Shown piece by piece: positions 1 through 12,419 of a DNA stretch of 64,000 nucleotides; position 1 is the first letter of the stretch, and each line of letters starts with the position of its first letter. The notes below the pieces were generated by a model. That model ran no database searches, was not told the origin of the DNA, and saw nothing but the letters and a program-made list of their open reading frames with translations. A program made the translations under genes and the position numbers. Origin of the DNA: Nyssa sinensis (Eukaryota > Streptophyta > Magnoliopsida > Cornales > Nyssaceae); assembly GCA_008638375.1 (NCBI GenBank), contig CM018052.1:13135450-13199449 (forward strand). Reading direction: 5' to 3'.

Positions 1-123
1 TAATTAGCCAGAAAAAAAAATAATATCAATTGGAACCCACTCAATATTGGATTGCAAGAATCTGGAAATGTTCCATGTATGTGTATAAAATATAAATAAA
101 TGATAACTTCTTTCAATCCAACC

Positions 124-246
124 ACCAAGCATTAGCTTGAATGGTGTCACCTCCACCTCCCAAAGAGGGAGCAGAGGGTTAAAATCCCAATTAGGACATA
201 TAGTGGGTGTGTGTGTCTGTGTGTCTTACCTATCAAAAAAAACTTC
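124..246 (+). mobile_element. tRNA-derived SINE
   Basis: A short repeat with an A-box-like TAGCTTGAATGG and a B-box-like GGTTAAAATCCC about 45 bp apart, followed by a GT-rich stretch and a terminal run of A. This is the layout of plant tRNA-derived SINEs transcribed by RNA polymerase III. The sequences on either side (TTCAATCCAACC on the left, TTCCAATCCACC on the right) look like an imperfect target-site duplication. It lies in the intron after exon 8 of the SAPS-domain gene. The family name is not certain. Confidence 0.65.
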
Positions 247-351
247 CAATCCACCTAAATACCTCAAAGAGCCTCAAGGAATAAGCAAGCACAAAGAGTA
301 ATCCTGAATTTCAAAAGATTCAACATTATTCAGACCACTCATGCAACTTAC

Positions 352-3300
352 TGCTGAGCTGAACTTGTCCACAATCATCTCCAGTACATCTGTACCTTCT
401 AACCACTGCATTGAGTCCATGTAGTTGGCATACAGAGGTTCATCAGCACCAATCAAACGAATTAAAACCTGGTCAACAAGAAGTACATCAGTAAGAGTTT
501 AAATTCCAAAAGGCTATAAACACAAATGTCCAACAGCGAACCTCCATGATGGATGTTATTCCAATTAAGTCAACCAGCCTCCTGAAGATTTCCTGATGAG
601 CCTATATAAGCAACATAATGAAGACATCAGCTCAAAGACATTTAAATGTTCAAAAGGAAGCATTAAAAGGTAGTATAAAAATATAGCATTAATCTGACAG
701 GTAAATAAAGAGAAAAGGAAACATTGAACTCTGATAGTATCATATACTTATAAGGTGAAATATCACAAGACACCAGTAGCACATTTTTTTTATTATTGTT
801 ATTACTATTATTATTATTATTATAGTTATTATAATTATTTTATTGACTGTTAAAATACTAGTATCACAAACACAAAGTACTAAAACTATGCGGTGCTAAT
901 ATGAGAATGACCTCAATCTTTTTAAACGTTATAGATATCACACATCACAGTAACCAGAGGCACAAAGTCACAAAATACAAAAATAATGTGTATTAAATTA
1001 ATGGGAATGATCTTAATCTCTTTAAACTGCATAGCTTAAAATGTTTAACCTATTTTCTTCCAGTGTTGGCAAGAGACCAGTGGGTTAACATGTTGAATAT
1101 GATTACAACATGATCCATCAATACAATCACAATTGTATAGCATTTCACGCATTAAACAGTACTACAAATGCAATACGTCCACATAACACTACGTCGTGCT
1201 TTCACGCAAAGGGGTTTGATGCACAGAAAAGAAAAGAAAACAGAAAAAGGAAAAGGGAGAGAGAGTACATGAGCCTTTAAGTCTTAAAAAAGTTGCAGCA
1301 GCTGCACATCTGTATGACACCACTTATTATATTACTTCCTTTTTTATTATTTTAGTTATAACACAGATGTTTTACCATCTACTTCAAAGGAAAAAAAAAA
1401 AAGGACAAGAAAAGATAAGTTCTTCTATTGGTATGTCAGAAACATACCAATAGAGGGGCATTAGGAACGAGAAATCTTCTATTGGTATGTCAGTAACATA
1501 CCAATACACCGGAATTTTGTGGTTCTTATTCAACAGATGGATACAAAAACTATAGATATCTATCATGGTGAAGTGTGAAGCCTCAAATCAAGAAAATATG
1601 AACACACATACGCACACACACACACACATAAAAGGCCACAAGCATGTGCCAGTAAGGATAGAAGTATACCCAGATTTAATGCACCAAAACTGATTGCGCA
1701 TTTGTCACATAAGCAGAAAGAATTTGTCAAATAAGCTTTTTTTTCTTGATAATTTAAGGAATTTTTCTAGTAAGTGAGAGCAAATTTTCCAGACTTACTT
1801 GAATATAAGTCATGAAAGGAATTGTTTTCCGCAACAACAGGCATATGACAACCTAACAAAAAGAAACAGAGCATCAAAAACACAGGAGGGAAAAACAAAC
1901 AAACAATAAAACCTTCAAGAAAGAGAAATAATATAGAAAACATCATACATGTATATATATATATAAATCACAACTGTGCTTTATTCATTTCAAAAGGGAG
2001 AAAGTGACCATTTTGGCATCCTTGCAATTAGATATGTGAGCTCTGGAATCAAAATGATAAAATACCTTGCTGAAGTAACCAGCCAGTAGCGTGCTATGAG
2101 AGTGTTCAGGTTGCAAGAAGGAGAACAACAAGGTCATCAACTGCCAACCCAGAAAAACAAAACAAAACAATTTGCATAAATATATTATTATTTTTTATAA
2201 GTACAACTGTATCGATCAAAGTTAAGATATGAACTTTTTGTTATCAGGAAAAAAAGTACTTTTAAGTGAAGGAGAAAGAAGCACTATTAAATTCTCACCT
2301 CCTCATCCTCTACCAATGCTTTCAGTATGATATCAACTTCACAAGTAAAAATTTCACAAGCAATAAAAGGAAACCTACATGCACAAGGAAATAGCAAAGC
2401 TGTCACTAATGCATCCAGGTATCCGTAAGAACATCAGGTGTACATAAAAGCATCTGGGAAACAACATTTACATGTTTGTCCTTAGACACCTACTTAAAAG
2501 TTCGCCTTTTGTCAGCATCCTCAGGAGCTTCTTCCACTATATATCGTAGAAGTTGTTCAACCTGCACCCTTTCTCGCAAGCTGCAAGGACAGTAAAAGAA
2601 AATTATATAATGAAGTTACAAATCTAATAAAAATATATGGTGCTGAGTAGCTGAAGTATGAAGAACACAAAAACAATTATCATTTCAAAAAAGAAAAGAA
2701 AAAAAAACTGCAAGAAGAATCTATATAGTCAACCCTAAAGTTGCGGAGCATAATACATATAAGTTCACATAAAAAACAAATGCAAATCCTTAATGGCACT
2801 ATGTATTCACCTCAAAACAACAACTCAGCACCAAAAGGTAGGTTTAAACCAACATGTTACAATGCAGACAGTAAAGTAACTACCAATTCATCCAATAAAT
2901 TGGGGGGCAATAAAATAATATCCCATACACTGAAACGCCTATTACAAGCTGTATTTTCAACAAAATGGAAAACCTTGTATCAAATCCCCAACCCGAGGCA
3001 GGCAAAATTGACCTTGAACTTGACATTTGGCCTACCCTGGTAGTTTTTGGGAGCCGCAAAAGTAGTGGAAATACTTCATAACCAGACAAGATATGAGATA
3101 GAGAAATGGTAAAGGCTTTTGCTGCCAGTGGCTCATGCAGTAATCGGCTTTACAAAGCTTGCCAAGCTTCACAACCCTCCCCTTTTCTAAGAAGTTCTTG
3201 CTTAGTAGTCTGTATTAAAGGACTTCTCCTCAAATTTACAAAGCACTTGCTTGCCTCCTTCCATCCCAAACTGCTTGTCTCCCTCCCCCAATAATATGGA

Positions 3301-6300
3301 GTGTTTGTTCCTTACCTTACTAACTAAATCGTCAACAGTAGAGCCACCTAGTTTATGAGTTACTCTAGGCCAAATTCTGCTTTACACGCTGAGAATGAGA
3401 ACACTATTTACAAGTTTAATCCTTCTGATCCCAAAAACAACTTTTACAGCTCAAAAGAACATACATACCTGCATCCTTGGATCTCTAACGAACTTGGAAA
3501 CAGAAGGCGTGAAAGGATTGGGACTTCCATGTACTTTTAGAAGTACAAGTAATTTTAAAAGAGACAACGAAGGAGCAAACAAAACAATCAAGAAATCTAG
3601 TTTCCATGTTTTGAGTGGCCCCAAAACATCTGTGGTTTTCAAGAATCAAATTTGATTCCTCTGTTGAATGATAATTATCATTGTGACTTTTGCATGCCTG
3701 TAATTGTTAATTACATCAACTAATAAAAGCAAACTGAATGAACATGCTGCTATTAGTGGTAACACCAAGACTATTATGTTGCTAATCTAAACACCTGCCC
3801 CTTCTCAGACAAAATAACTGACCCAGATAGATAGTTTATCCTATTTCCCATTAAAAATACAATGATTTATTTCTGCGCATCTACACCATCAATACAAGTA
3901 AGATTTACATTTGATGTTCAGGAATAACATGAAAACAGCATCAAGCATGATTGCAACAATCAAGCGTCAACCAAGCAGTAGATTATGTCTATCAAATATT
4001 CTCATATACTCTTGCTTATCACAATATCCTGCCAATGAACTATCTTTGAAGAGCAGTAACCAATGTTGTACAATCCTTAGAAATTTTTTGAGACAAAAAG
4101 AAAAGAAAAGGGCTTTGCATTTAGCATTACACATTTTAGCATATGAATATAATATGGAGCATTACAATTTAGCATGAGTGAAATATGGAGCATTACAAAT
4201 TGATAAGTCGGCTATTAATAGCTTTGCATTCTTGAATTATTTCATCTTCATCAAGAAGCTCCTCCAATGTAAAGTTTTCCTTATCCAAAATCGTCTCCAC
4301 CTGAAATCAACATACAACAAAAGAAAATAATGGATAAATTTAAATCACATTTTTTAGGCATTTATACAAATTGATTAACATTCAAACCTAGCATAGTTAA
4401 AATTTATTTTTACTATATAATAAACTGGTCACAAAAATAGACATGGTTGCAAAAAGTAATTCCAGTATTCCACAATAAAGCATCAAGAGACTTACGAGAT
4501 TTAAATAAAATGATGTCATAGCCATACTTTTATTTTGCAGAGGGGGAAAAGGAATTTTTAATAAGTAAAGGCAATGTATTGAAGACGCCCTAGAGGGCAA
4601 ACCCATTTACAAATGCCCACAAAAAATTAGTCTCATGCATTCCAAAAAATCTACAAAAGTATAAACATACAAGGTGTAATGCCTCTACCACCCAAAATTA
4701 TAAGAGTTTCAAAAAAATATCTTTAAATTTACAAATCGACATCCTATCCTCTTCGAAAATCCACCGATTTCTTTCTTTCCAAATGCACCAAAATAAGAAA
4801 ATAGGTGTCATCCTCCACACCTTCCTCCCCTTCTTTTTCCCACAACCCCCTACCCACCCTTTAAAAAGATCCATCACCAAAGATGGCACAACCCAACAAC
4901 AACCAAATATGGAGAACAGCCAACTCCACACATCCTTCACTGCAGTGAAGGAAGAGATAGCTAGTGGAGAGACCGTTTGATGAAAATGAGGTAGTGAATG
5001 CTTTGCAATCGTGCAATGGAGATAAGGCACCAGGGCTAGATGGATATACCTTAGTTCTTTACTAGAAGTGTCGGTTTGTGGTCAGGGGAGATGGGATGGC
5101 AGTCTTTCAAAATTTCCTTGATCACGGTTCTTTTGAGAAAAGCAACCAAGGAAAGGCTCGACAAAGTTATTTTCTATACTGCAAGGCAATGGGATTTAAA
5201 GAACGAAGAGCTGAAGTTGCATGAGGTATGTAAATGGGTTTACGGAAGATAAAGAAGGTTAGCCGCTTTGTGGGAGTCTCCTGTAGGGGCTAAGAGGATG
5301 ATCTGACCAGTAGTGGTAAAGGGAAGATTGCTTCTAAGCTGAAAAGAGAGCTGAAGAATTTGGGGTCCTATGTAAACTACGAGGCAAGTAAAGGGGTAGG
5401 GGAAGGAGAAGGGAAACTACTTTATCTCACTGCTCCGTGATGCTCAAAATTCTATCATGGAACGTTAGGGGTCTTAAAGACCGAAAGAAAGGGCTGTGGT
5501 TCCAGGGTTTCTGAAGGAATGGAAATTATTTGTCGTAAGCTCATGTTTGTGGAAAATGTAATGTTATGAAAATGTGGCAGTTAGTCCTTCTTTGTATGTT
5601 TAGGTGTACTTGGAGGGAGAGAAATAGTAGGATTTTTTAAGGGAAGATAACTCCCCTTAGTAGATTTAAAGGTAGATTGTTACACTCTCTATACTTTTGG
5701 GTTATGGAATCATATCCATCTTGTATAGATACTATTGTAGATTTCATGGGGGGTTTAGCATAAAATTGTAAGTTGCCCCTTTCTTTTGCAAGTATTTCAC
5801 CTTTTTCAGGTTCCATAGCAATATTAAAAGCATTAATCCCATTTAAGTAAATTAATGGAACTAATTGATGTAGGACAACACTTATAAATCCAAAGTTATA
5901 GCTACAAACATTTATATGGTATGCGAGGGCTTAAATTTGCTTATGGCTATAAGATTTCTGAATGATAGAAGAAAATACAGAGGTACACTTCTATATGGCG
6001 TCACAATATATATTCTTCATTATTTATTTTATTTCAGGCTTGTTTGCTATTGATTTTTTAATAACTCTACTTCTACATATATGCTAGGCCATTTTTTTAA
6101 GAATTTTGTAGGATTTAACGATCCTTAATCCAATCATACAAACCCCCAAAACAATCGAACGTAGGATCCTGATTTTAACAACCTTGACTTAAATAAGACT
6201 AAAAAATTTAGTAATCATCATAGAAACTTTACAATTTACATATGTATCTGATAATCAAATAAGAGACAGAAAACTCCAAAATGGACTCAAAGGAAAACCT

Positions 6301-8204
6301 CAATAAAATAGAAATTCTTTGGGGGAGGAGGCGAAAGGAAGTTTTTTTGATAAGTCAAAAATAAACAAAATTTTCCACTCAAGTAGACTTTCTAAATTCA
6401 AGATAAGAGTTAACTAATTCCGCACATTAATAAATAAATCAACCCAGAAACCAAATAACTTTTAAACTACATGCCAAACAATTTAATAGTTACAATTACT
6501 ATAGAAGTAGAAAAAAAATACAGGAACAAAAAAACATATGGTTTAGATTTTATAGTAACTCAAACACAAAAGATATCACCAAAAACCAGTTTGCTCCTCT
6601 ATTTCTAAGATGATGAGTACACACGTGGTAGTATTTGTAAGAGAAAATGTAGTGAACTAATTGGATGAGTCATAATCAGGATGTAGCTTAATGGCATTCA
6701 CAAATGATGGCATTCACAAATGATGACAATTTAGGAGCTTAATGAAAATTTCAAGAACCCATCAAATTGTACAACAAAATTGATAAAATATAATAGAATG
6801 GTTTCAAAAAAACTACAGAAAAGAGAAACTAAGGATAAATCTTGATGATCCACTCACAACTAACAAAATAGAAAGAAAAAAACAACCGAGTCTTTTCCAT
6901 TATAAAGACACACATAAATAGAACTTCCAACAAATGAAAGAATTTATAGACCCAAAAAATGATCTTCCTTAAAGCAAAAATGGTTAATAATTAGATTTAA
7001 AGTTGGATTTCCTCTTCAACAATAGTTCTATTACACCAATAGATCTGCCTCAAAGCAGATATGAAGCCTTCAAAGATACGTCTCAAATTTCTTAGTTTTC
7101 CATAACATATGTGGTAGTAAATTCTTGGATCACTCCAACCATAAATCATCCATACCAAAAACTTCAAAGGCAAGCTCACATGAAAACTGAGTAATGCATC
7201 TAGAAAGAAACTATTGATAATTCATTCACATCATTAAAATTACAGGAATGCTCCTAAATGACTTAAATCCAGTGGAACATCTCTAATTTCTGTTTTTTTC
7301 TCTCTGCAAACTGACATATTTTTAAGGCTTGGTAGGTGATAAAAACGAATCAATAGGTTTGAGGTTTGACTGAATAGTTTCCCTCACGTCTCCAGTGTTA
7401 TCTTTGTAATTCAATTGAAGTAAACAAGAGACAGTTGAGTAATAAATTGACTTACAAGTCCACATCAATAACAGATATTAAACTAAGTTATATACAAATA
7501 ACAAATAAACGGTTACAACACTGAAATTAAAGAGTTCTGCAGGTTGTAAGCTAGATAACATGTAACTGTCATATTCCTTTACCAAGAGAAATCTTGCATT
7601 TGATATGTACAAGTCCACCAAATAAGACTTCTGCCAGAAATTGTACTGTTCTTATTAACACTGGTGCATGGAATTTCTGTTAATTTAATGACCAGAATGA
7701 AGTGGAACTTAAAATAGGCGATTGAGTATAATTCATTCTAAGCCTCTAAGATAGATAATAATAAAAATTGTATCAGTGTGCAAGAGTATTATCATTCAAC
7801 GCGAAATGCAATGGAGCAAACTTATAGCTCCCTGAACCAAATTCCCTTTTAAAATACAAGAAGGCTCAAAAAAAAAAAAAAAAACGCCAGCAAACCCAAA
7901 AAAAAGGACTCACTCAAGTTCTGCTTAGTTGTAATTTAAACCCAAAAAAATCAAAATTTCTAATTCTATATTTTTCGATTACTCAATTCCAATAGAATAG
8001 TAGCCTTCACTCAACTGTGCCTATTGCAGCATAGGATTCAAAATGTTAGTTTCTTCCCTTTCCCTCCATTTTCTCAGCAACCAAACAGGAGGTAAATTGA
8101 AAATGCAAACACTTCACATTATTTCAATATTCATAAGCGTCTGTTCAAGAAAAACGAGTACTTACAGGAGACGCAGTGGACAAACCCGCCATACGCCAAA
8201 ACAT
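352..8204 (-). CDS. SAPS-domain protein (SIT4/PP6 phosphatase-associated), 5' part
   Basis: N-terminal 204 codons of a SIT4-phosphatase-associated (SAPS) family protein, the regulatory subunit of PP6-type phosphatases. Arabidopsis homologues (SAL proteins) work with FyPP catalytic subunits in auxin-carrier and ABA signalling (family knowledge). Eight exons read on the minus strand: 8204-8166 (start MFWRMAGLSTASP), 4300-4197, 2580-2494, 2374-2299, 2140-2066, 1852-1799, 601-542 and 468-352. Every junction is GT-AG and the phases join without a shift (612 nt in total). Recognisable SAPS segments are FTLEELLDEDEIIQEC, RRTFKFPFIACEIF, LAGYFSK, LLLRKTIPFMTYIQ and ANYMDSMQWLEGTDVLEM. Family members are about 800 aa, so most of the gene lies beyond base 1. 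Intron 1 (8165-4301) and intron 6 (1798-602) carry repeats. No stop or frameshift is seen. Confidence 0.93.
1425..1506. repeat. two tandem perfect hairpins in SAPS intron 6
   Basis: CTATTGGTATGT (1425-1436), loop CAGAA, then its exact complement at 1442-1453. A second unit 54 bp on repeats CTATTGGTATGT (1479-1490), loop CAGTA and an 11-bp complementary arm ending at 1506. The stems are 12 and 11 bp. No coding function is seen. Confidence 0.8.
4545..4937 (-). mobile_element. LINE 3' end (C-terminal ORF2 and 3' UTR)
   Basis: The minus-strand reading 4937-4698 contains KVWRMTPIFLFWCIWKERN, the conserved WxxWxxRN-type C-terminal region of plant L1-like ORF2 proteins (zf-RVT family neighbourhood). 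It is followed by a 3' UTR reaching about 4545 that looks like plant LINE tails. It sits in intron 1 of the SAPS gene and ends at a perfect palindrome that joins it to a plus-strand LINE segment. Confidence 0.75.
4941..5150 (+). mobile_element. LINE reverse-transcriptase fragment, inverted relative to its neighbour
   Basis: The plus-strand reading around 4972-5060 contains FDENEVVNALQSCNGDKAPG followed by LDGYT. This is the PGxDG motif at the start of plant LINE reverse transcriptase (usually GDKAPGPDGFT). Stops interrupt it soon after. It abuts the minus-strand LINE 3' end head to head. Confidence 0.75.
5443..5520 (+). mobile_element. LINE endonuclease N-terminal fragment
   Basis: From the ATG at 5443 the reading MLKILSWNVRGLKDRKKG matches the start of plant LINE ORF2 endonuclease (KIxSWNVRGL). 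It lies downstream of the RT fragment, the reverse of the normal order, so the LINE material in this intron is a mosaic. Confidence 0.7.
5580..5765 (+). mobile_element. LINE C-terminal fragment, plus strand
   Basis: The reading LCMFRCTWRERNSRIF, then LLHSLYFWV and a short tail, resembles the C-terminal (W)RERN region and final residues of plant LINE ORF2. An in-frame stop follows SRIF. It is a separate piece from the minus-strand C-terminal fragment at 4.7 kb. Confidence 0.65.
5993..6192 (+). mobile_element. truncated copy of the hAT-like MITE found in RPL10
   Basis: The last 200 bp match, with about 80% similarity by eye, the right-hand part of the element at 46131-46326: shared GGCCATTTTTT, AGAATTTT.TAGGAT and the end GTAGGATCCTGATTTTAAC followed by AACCTTG. 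The left end is missing. It lies in SAPS intron 1. Confidence 0.7.
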
Positions 8205-8530
8205 CTTGAATAAAACGCCGAAATCGCCTCCTGCGAATCGTTTGAACTCGGATCTGCCAACTGAAAAGCCCTAATGAGCCCAATTAGTCAGCAAACAGAC
8301 CCCGAAGATCTGTAACACCAACCTAGAATTCAAAAACGCGGACGGAACGAATAAATTATTGTCCTTATATATATCTGATGAAGAAACGGAAAGATCAACG
8401 AACGAACAAACCCGAGATTTGGAGATATTGGATTCGATCTCGAGGTTTAGAGAGAGAGGAGCCGATGAAACCAAAAAACCTGCAATCGTGTGTATGGGGT
8501 GAAAATAATATTATATCGCTAAATATATCT
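8205..8530 (-). promoter_or_regulatory. 5' UTR and proximal promoter of the SAPS-domain gene
   Basis: Upstream of the ATG at 8204 the minus strand has a CT-rich leader (CTCTCTCTCTAAACC near 8450-8463), typical of plant 5' UTRs, and an AT-rich TATA-like stretch (GATATAATATT) near 8505-8517. A TTTTCAGTTGGCAG acceptor-like string near 8255 leaves room for a 5' UTR intron. The transcription start is inferred. Confidence 0.45.
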
Positions 8531-9287
8531 ACATAAATTTGTAATGTATATGTGTGAGCATTATGCAATAATATAATATGATTAAAGAGACCGTTATTGT
8601 GCGTGTACTTAACTTGGACCCGTCCGGACAAAATTAAATATAATTTAAACTTCCATCCATGTATAAAATGTAAAGATTTCAGAGAAAACATTTTTTTATT
8701 AAAATTAATAAATAGTGTGACTTCCACTTTCCTGTGACAGATAAATAATGAAAAACAAGACACTAATAACAAAAAGCTCCGTGTGATTGACAAAAATAAA
8801 AATAAAAAATAAATCTAATTATACAATATTTGACATAATAAAAAGTATGATTATAATAATTAATGTATTTGCAAGGCCTTCCTCAAATTCTCACCATTGC
8901 ACTATTAACATTATTTATTATCATTGAAATCATGTAAATTTAAGGAAAATTACACAAATATTTTTAAGTTCTATTCATTTTTACTTAATCTCCGTATAAT
9001 TTAAAAATTGAAATTTGGTGTTACTACATTTTGTTTCTTAGAAATATTATTTATTCTTTTATTTATTTTATTTTACAAATTTTCATTCATTGAATAATGC
9101 CATATTTGAATACAGGTCGCATGACTTACCTTATCAAAGGTTGTATGCTAAAATTAAATTTTAAAATTACATTTAGCTTAGTGCATTTAGTTTTGAGTGA
9201 CAACTCAAGTCTATTTGACTTAAATTTATACCCTTTTCAAATAAAATATTACTTTTGTGAATAATTTATATTGTGTTATTAAATAAA
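8531..9287. other. AT-rich intergenic DNA
   Basis: No ORF with recognisable homology, RNA gene or repeat structure was seen. It separates the SAPS gene promoter from the old Tat element. Confidence 0.5.
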
Positions 9288-9292
9288 CTTAC

Positions 9293-9759
9293 TAATGTTA
9301 GTTCTTTAATGATCTGAAGGCTTCCTGTCCTAAGCTATCTGTCAAAAACCTGAGATCAAAAGGTCACAGAAAATGCTCTGATGGTAGCCATTCCAATGAT
9401 AAAGTTAGTGAAAAAGTCAAAAATAGTAATTCAAGAGATGAACTAAACATGAATTAAAAGCATACCTTATGGCCTTATTTATAGGTTGTAGATCTCCTAT
9501 GTAAGTTGAGTAGGATTAGAAGCCATAAAAATAAGGATTTGAGGATATCCGAAGATAGTAGTTGTCATATTGAACTCTATTTCCTTATTCTGAGGTTGAT
9601 AGTTTATGAAAGGCGATAATAAGTTATGAACTCATTACCTTTGAATCCTCCATGCTTTGTTAACTTAGATAAAAGAACTCTATCATGATCTTTACCCTAA
9701 AGAGCTCATTATAGACATATGTCACGCCCTGAATACAGTCGTTAAATTATGGTATATCA
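9293..9759 (-). repeat. 3' LTR of the old Tat element
   Basis: Reading on the minus strand it starts TGATATACCATAA, as in the young Tat LTR, and ends near GAACTAACATTA (terminal CA mutated to TA). It aligns along its length with 25392-25854. Confidence 0.88.
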
Positions 9760-9859
9760 GGTACTCCTCTTGAGCCTTAGTTTTGCGGCACACTCAAAGC
9801 TGAGATTAGAGTTTTTGAGACGTTATATGTATGCTAGTCATAAATGCATCGTTCTGCAT

Positions 9860-9995
9860 TTCGAGGAGACAGTCGTTGATGTGACATTTATTGCATCTGT
9901 CGTCAGTTAGAATTACGAAGCCATCATTGCCTCAACCGCTGCGACGATTCAGACACAAATGCTTCCTATGCTGACACTTGTTGGATCTTATAAAA
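9860..9995 (+). promoter_or_regulatory. antisense-gene promoter block of the old Tat element
   Basis: The block contains CATTTATTGC, then CAACCGCTGCGACGATTC about 45 bp on, then TATAAAA at 9989-9995. The same three pieces in the same order lie upstream of the antisense gene in the young element (61257-61385) and in a second block there (58519-58652). It is read as the promoter of the plus-strand gene starting at 10296; this is inferred from position and conservation. Confidence 0.55.
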
Positions 9996-10295
9996 TGGGA
10001 AGTAATACATTATAGTTCTCCTTTTCAACACTTCAGCATTTTGAAAGCTTCAAACAGAAAGAGAGATTTCGATATCTTGAACACTCCAAACCATAAAAGA
10101 GATCTTGGCATTCTGATCGCTTCAATTAGCAAGAGAGATTTCTTGAGTAAGAAGATCCCCAATGTACCAAAAAAAATTACTTCTGATCAAAACCTCGATC
10201 AGGTTTGGTTCACAAACGTTCTTTGAATTTCTTTAGCTTTTCTCTTCTTTTTTCTGCTCTTCTTCTACACACTTATCTCCTTTTTGTTTTTGAGC

Positions 10296-12216
10296 AATGT
10301 CTATTTCTGACACCTAGTCAAGTACTAGCTGTAAGAACGTAAAACCCTTAGAAATAGATGATCAAATAGAGTTGAACCTTGTAATTAGTAGCCTGTAAAA
10401 AAATATAGAAAATAGGCCTGTTGGTAGCCTAGACATCAGCTTTAAGGTCAAGATAGTAGAAGCTTTCATAGAGCATAGCAACAGAGGTGGGGACACCTCC
10501 GAAAAAACTCATAAAAAAATAGGAGGGTCAAAGCGCCATTACTCAGAGCATGATAGATGCTTTGAAGGCTACTTTTGATTTCCCTGCTAATGTGTCATGT
10601 AGGATACCTGAGCCCATAGACCGTCCTTCCGACATCCAGCAAGGTGAGATATGTGCTTACCTTAAATGGTTTAAGATAGGGGTTTGGTTTCCTTTTCATC
10701 GTACCATTAGGGAATTCTTTAGTTGGTTTAAGATTTGTCTAGCTGATCTGAACATAAATAGTTGGAGGAAATTACTTGGCTTCGTAGTTTTGGGCCATTT
10801 GAACAATGTTAAGACAAACCTCCCAATGATTAGGAGTAACATGGATATAAAATACCTGAGGTTGGAAGGAATGCTCTACATGTCTTTCGACAAAGGGTTC
10901 AAAACTCTCTCCTCAATACCCACTTCCAATAAGACTTGAAAGAAGTGGTACTTCTACGTAAAATGAGGTTAGGAATTCGAGGACTTTGAGAACCAGGCTT
11001 CAACCTACCCACGAAGGATTGGTATTAAGGGTGAGCCCCCTTTTATTTTTCATAACTTACCCCATTTTCTTCTATTTTCCTGTCCTCGAGCTTAATTTAC
11101 CTTTATCTTGTGCATCTGTGCAGACAAAAAGGCTTGGACAAGGTCAATATTTACCCATGATTTCCATAAGAAGTATAAACAACTTTTTAAAACCAACAAT
11201 CATTCCCACGAAGCTATACTCACGCCGAAGAATTTAATGGAGGCCGATTTGGTGAAGGATCGTACTGAAAGTTTGAAGAAGTCCTTGGTCACTCGATGGG
11301 TACCAGGGAAAAAGAAAAAGGTTGAGGAGCTTTCTTCCCCTACTGAGCCCCATTCTCTAGAGAAGAGGAGGAGACTGATTTCTGACTCCCCCGAGCGAAC
11401 AGTCTCAGAGGAATTGGGGCACTCCCCAGCTTAGAGGTCCCTTCTGCCCCCGGTACCAGTTGTACCGAAAAGGAAAAGGGGAAGGGTAAATCGGTTGTTA
11501 CCCTCGTAGATCCTAAGGATTCCGGCGCAAACATCGTGAAAAAGGCTTTTAAGGATTCTTGGGCAGCAGGCCCAAGCAAATTCACTGGGCTGAGATCCCA
11601 GAAGATAGCCAAAGACCTGATGGCTATCCATATGAGGGTAAGTTTACCATTTATTGTCTTTTTGTGTTATCCCTTAGTATTTTGCATACCTTTAATACTA
11701 ATGTAACCCTGTTTGGTTTTTTAGGTTGTTCATGGTTTTGTAATCATCATGGACTACCCGGAAGATACCGAGCAGATTGATACCCTTCAGTCTAAGCTCA
11801 ATGAAACCAGGCTTCAGTTGGGAACGACACAATCTTCAGTGGTAGCTGCTGAAGAGAAGTTGAAAGATGTTGCCAACTCTTACTCCATTCTAGAGTCTAG
11901 AAGGGATGCCCTAGTTGCCGAACCAGAAGACCTCAAAAAGAGGTTTACTGACTTCGAGGCTACTTTTGCCAATAAGTTTTAGGACAACATCGAATTGTCA
12001 GAGCTCAGACCGAGATTGATTTGATGGCCGAAGTCCAGAATCTAGGGGATGAGCTGATGGAGCATAGACATCGAACCTTCAAGAAGAATCTAGGTGAATG
12101 ATATTCTAGTCTCCTAGGTTGAGGTAGATACTTTGGATGTTGACGATGAAGAAGAGGCATCTCCCGATCTCTCTCAAATCGTGCTCCCAAAGACTATTGA
12201 GCTTGCAGCAGAGTAG
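10296..12216 (+). pseudogene. degenerate antisense gene of the old Tat element (Transposase_28-like)
   Basis: Homologue of the 583-aa antisense gene of the young element. It lies on the strand opposite gag-pol. Likely start ATG at 10296 (MSISDT, then a stop). The conserved core reads RPSDIQQGEICAYLKWFKIG and later NINSWRKLLGFVVLGHLNN, matching the family called putative gypsy-type transposon (Transposase_28). Exons are 10296-11030, 11124-11637 and 11725 to about 12216, with GT-AG introns at 11031-11123 and 11638-11724. These are the same positions as in the young copy. Exon 2 has KKAWTR and a basic/acidic low-complexity stretch; exon 3 is coiled-coil-like (LQSKLNETRLQLGTT). Stops make it a pseudogene. 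Confidence 0.8.
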
Positions 12217-12419
12217 CTCTACAAGATTTTTGTGCTTTTTCCCTTTTTTGCTCTTCCGTCTTTGTAACTTTCCCGTCTTTGGGATTTTAATATATGAAAC
12301 TTTTGTTACTTCAAAACTTGTGTCCAGTTTGATATTTTTGTGTTATTTCTAACTTTGAGATAATTTCTCTAATATCCAGACTAGTAAAAAATGTACATTT
12401 TCTAAGGATTCCAAAATAC

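Noticed and set aside
1..351. Next SAPS exon
   Set aside because: No reading in this stretch continues the protein after DKFSSA; it must lie beyond the left edge.
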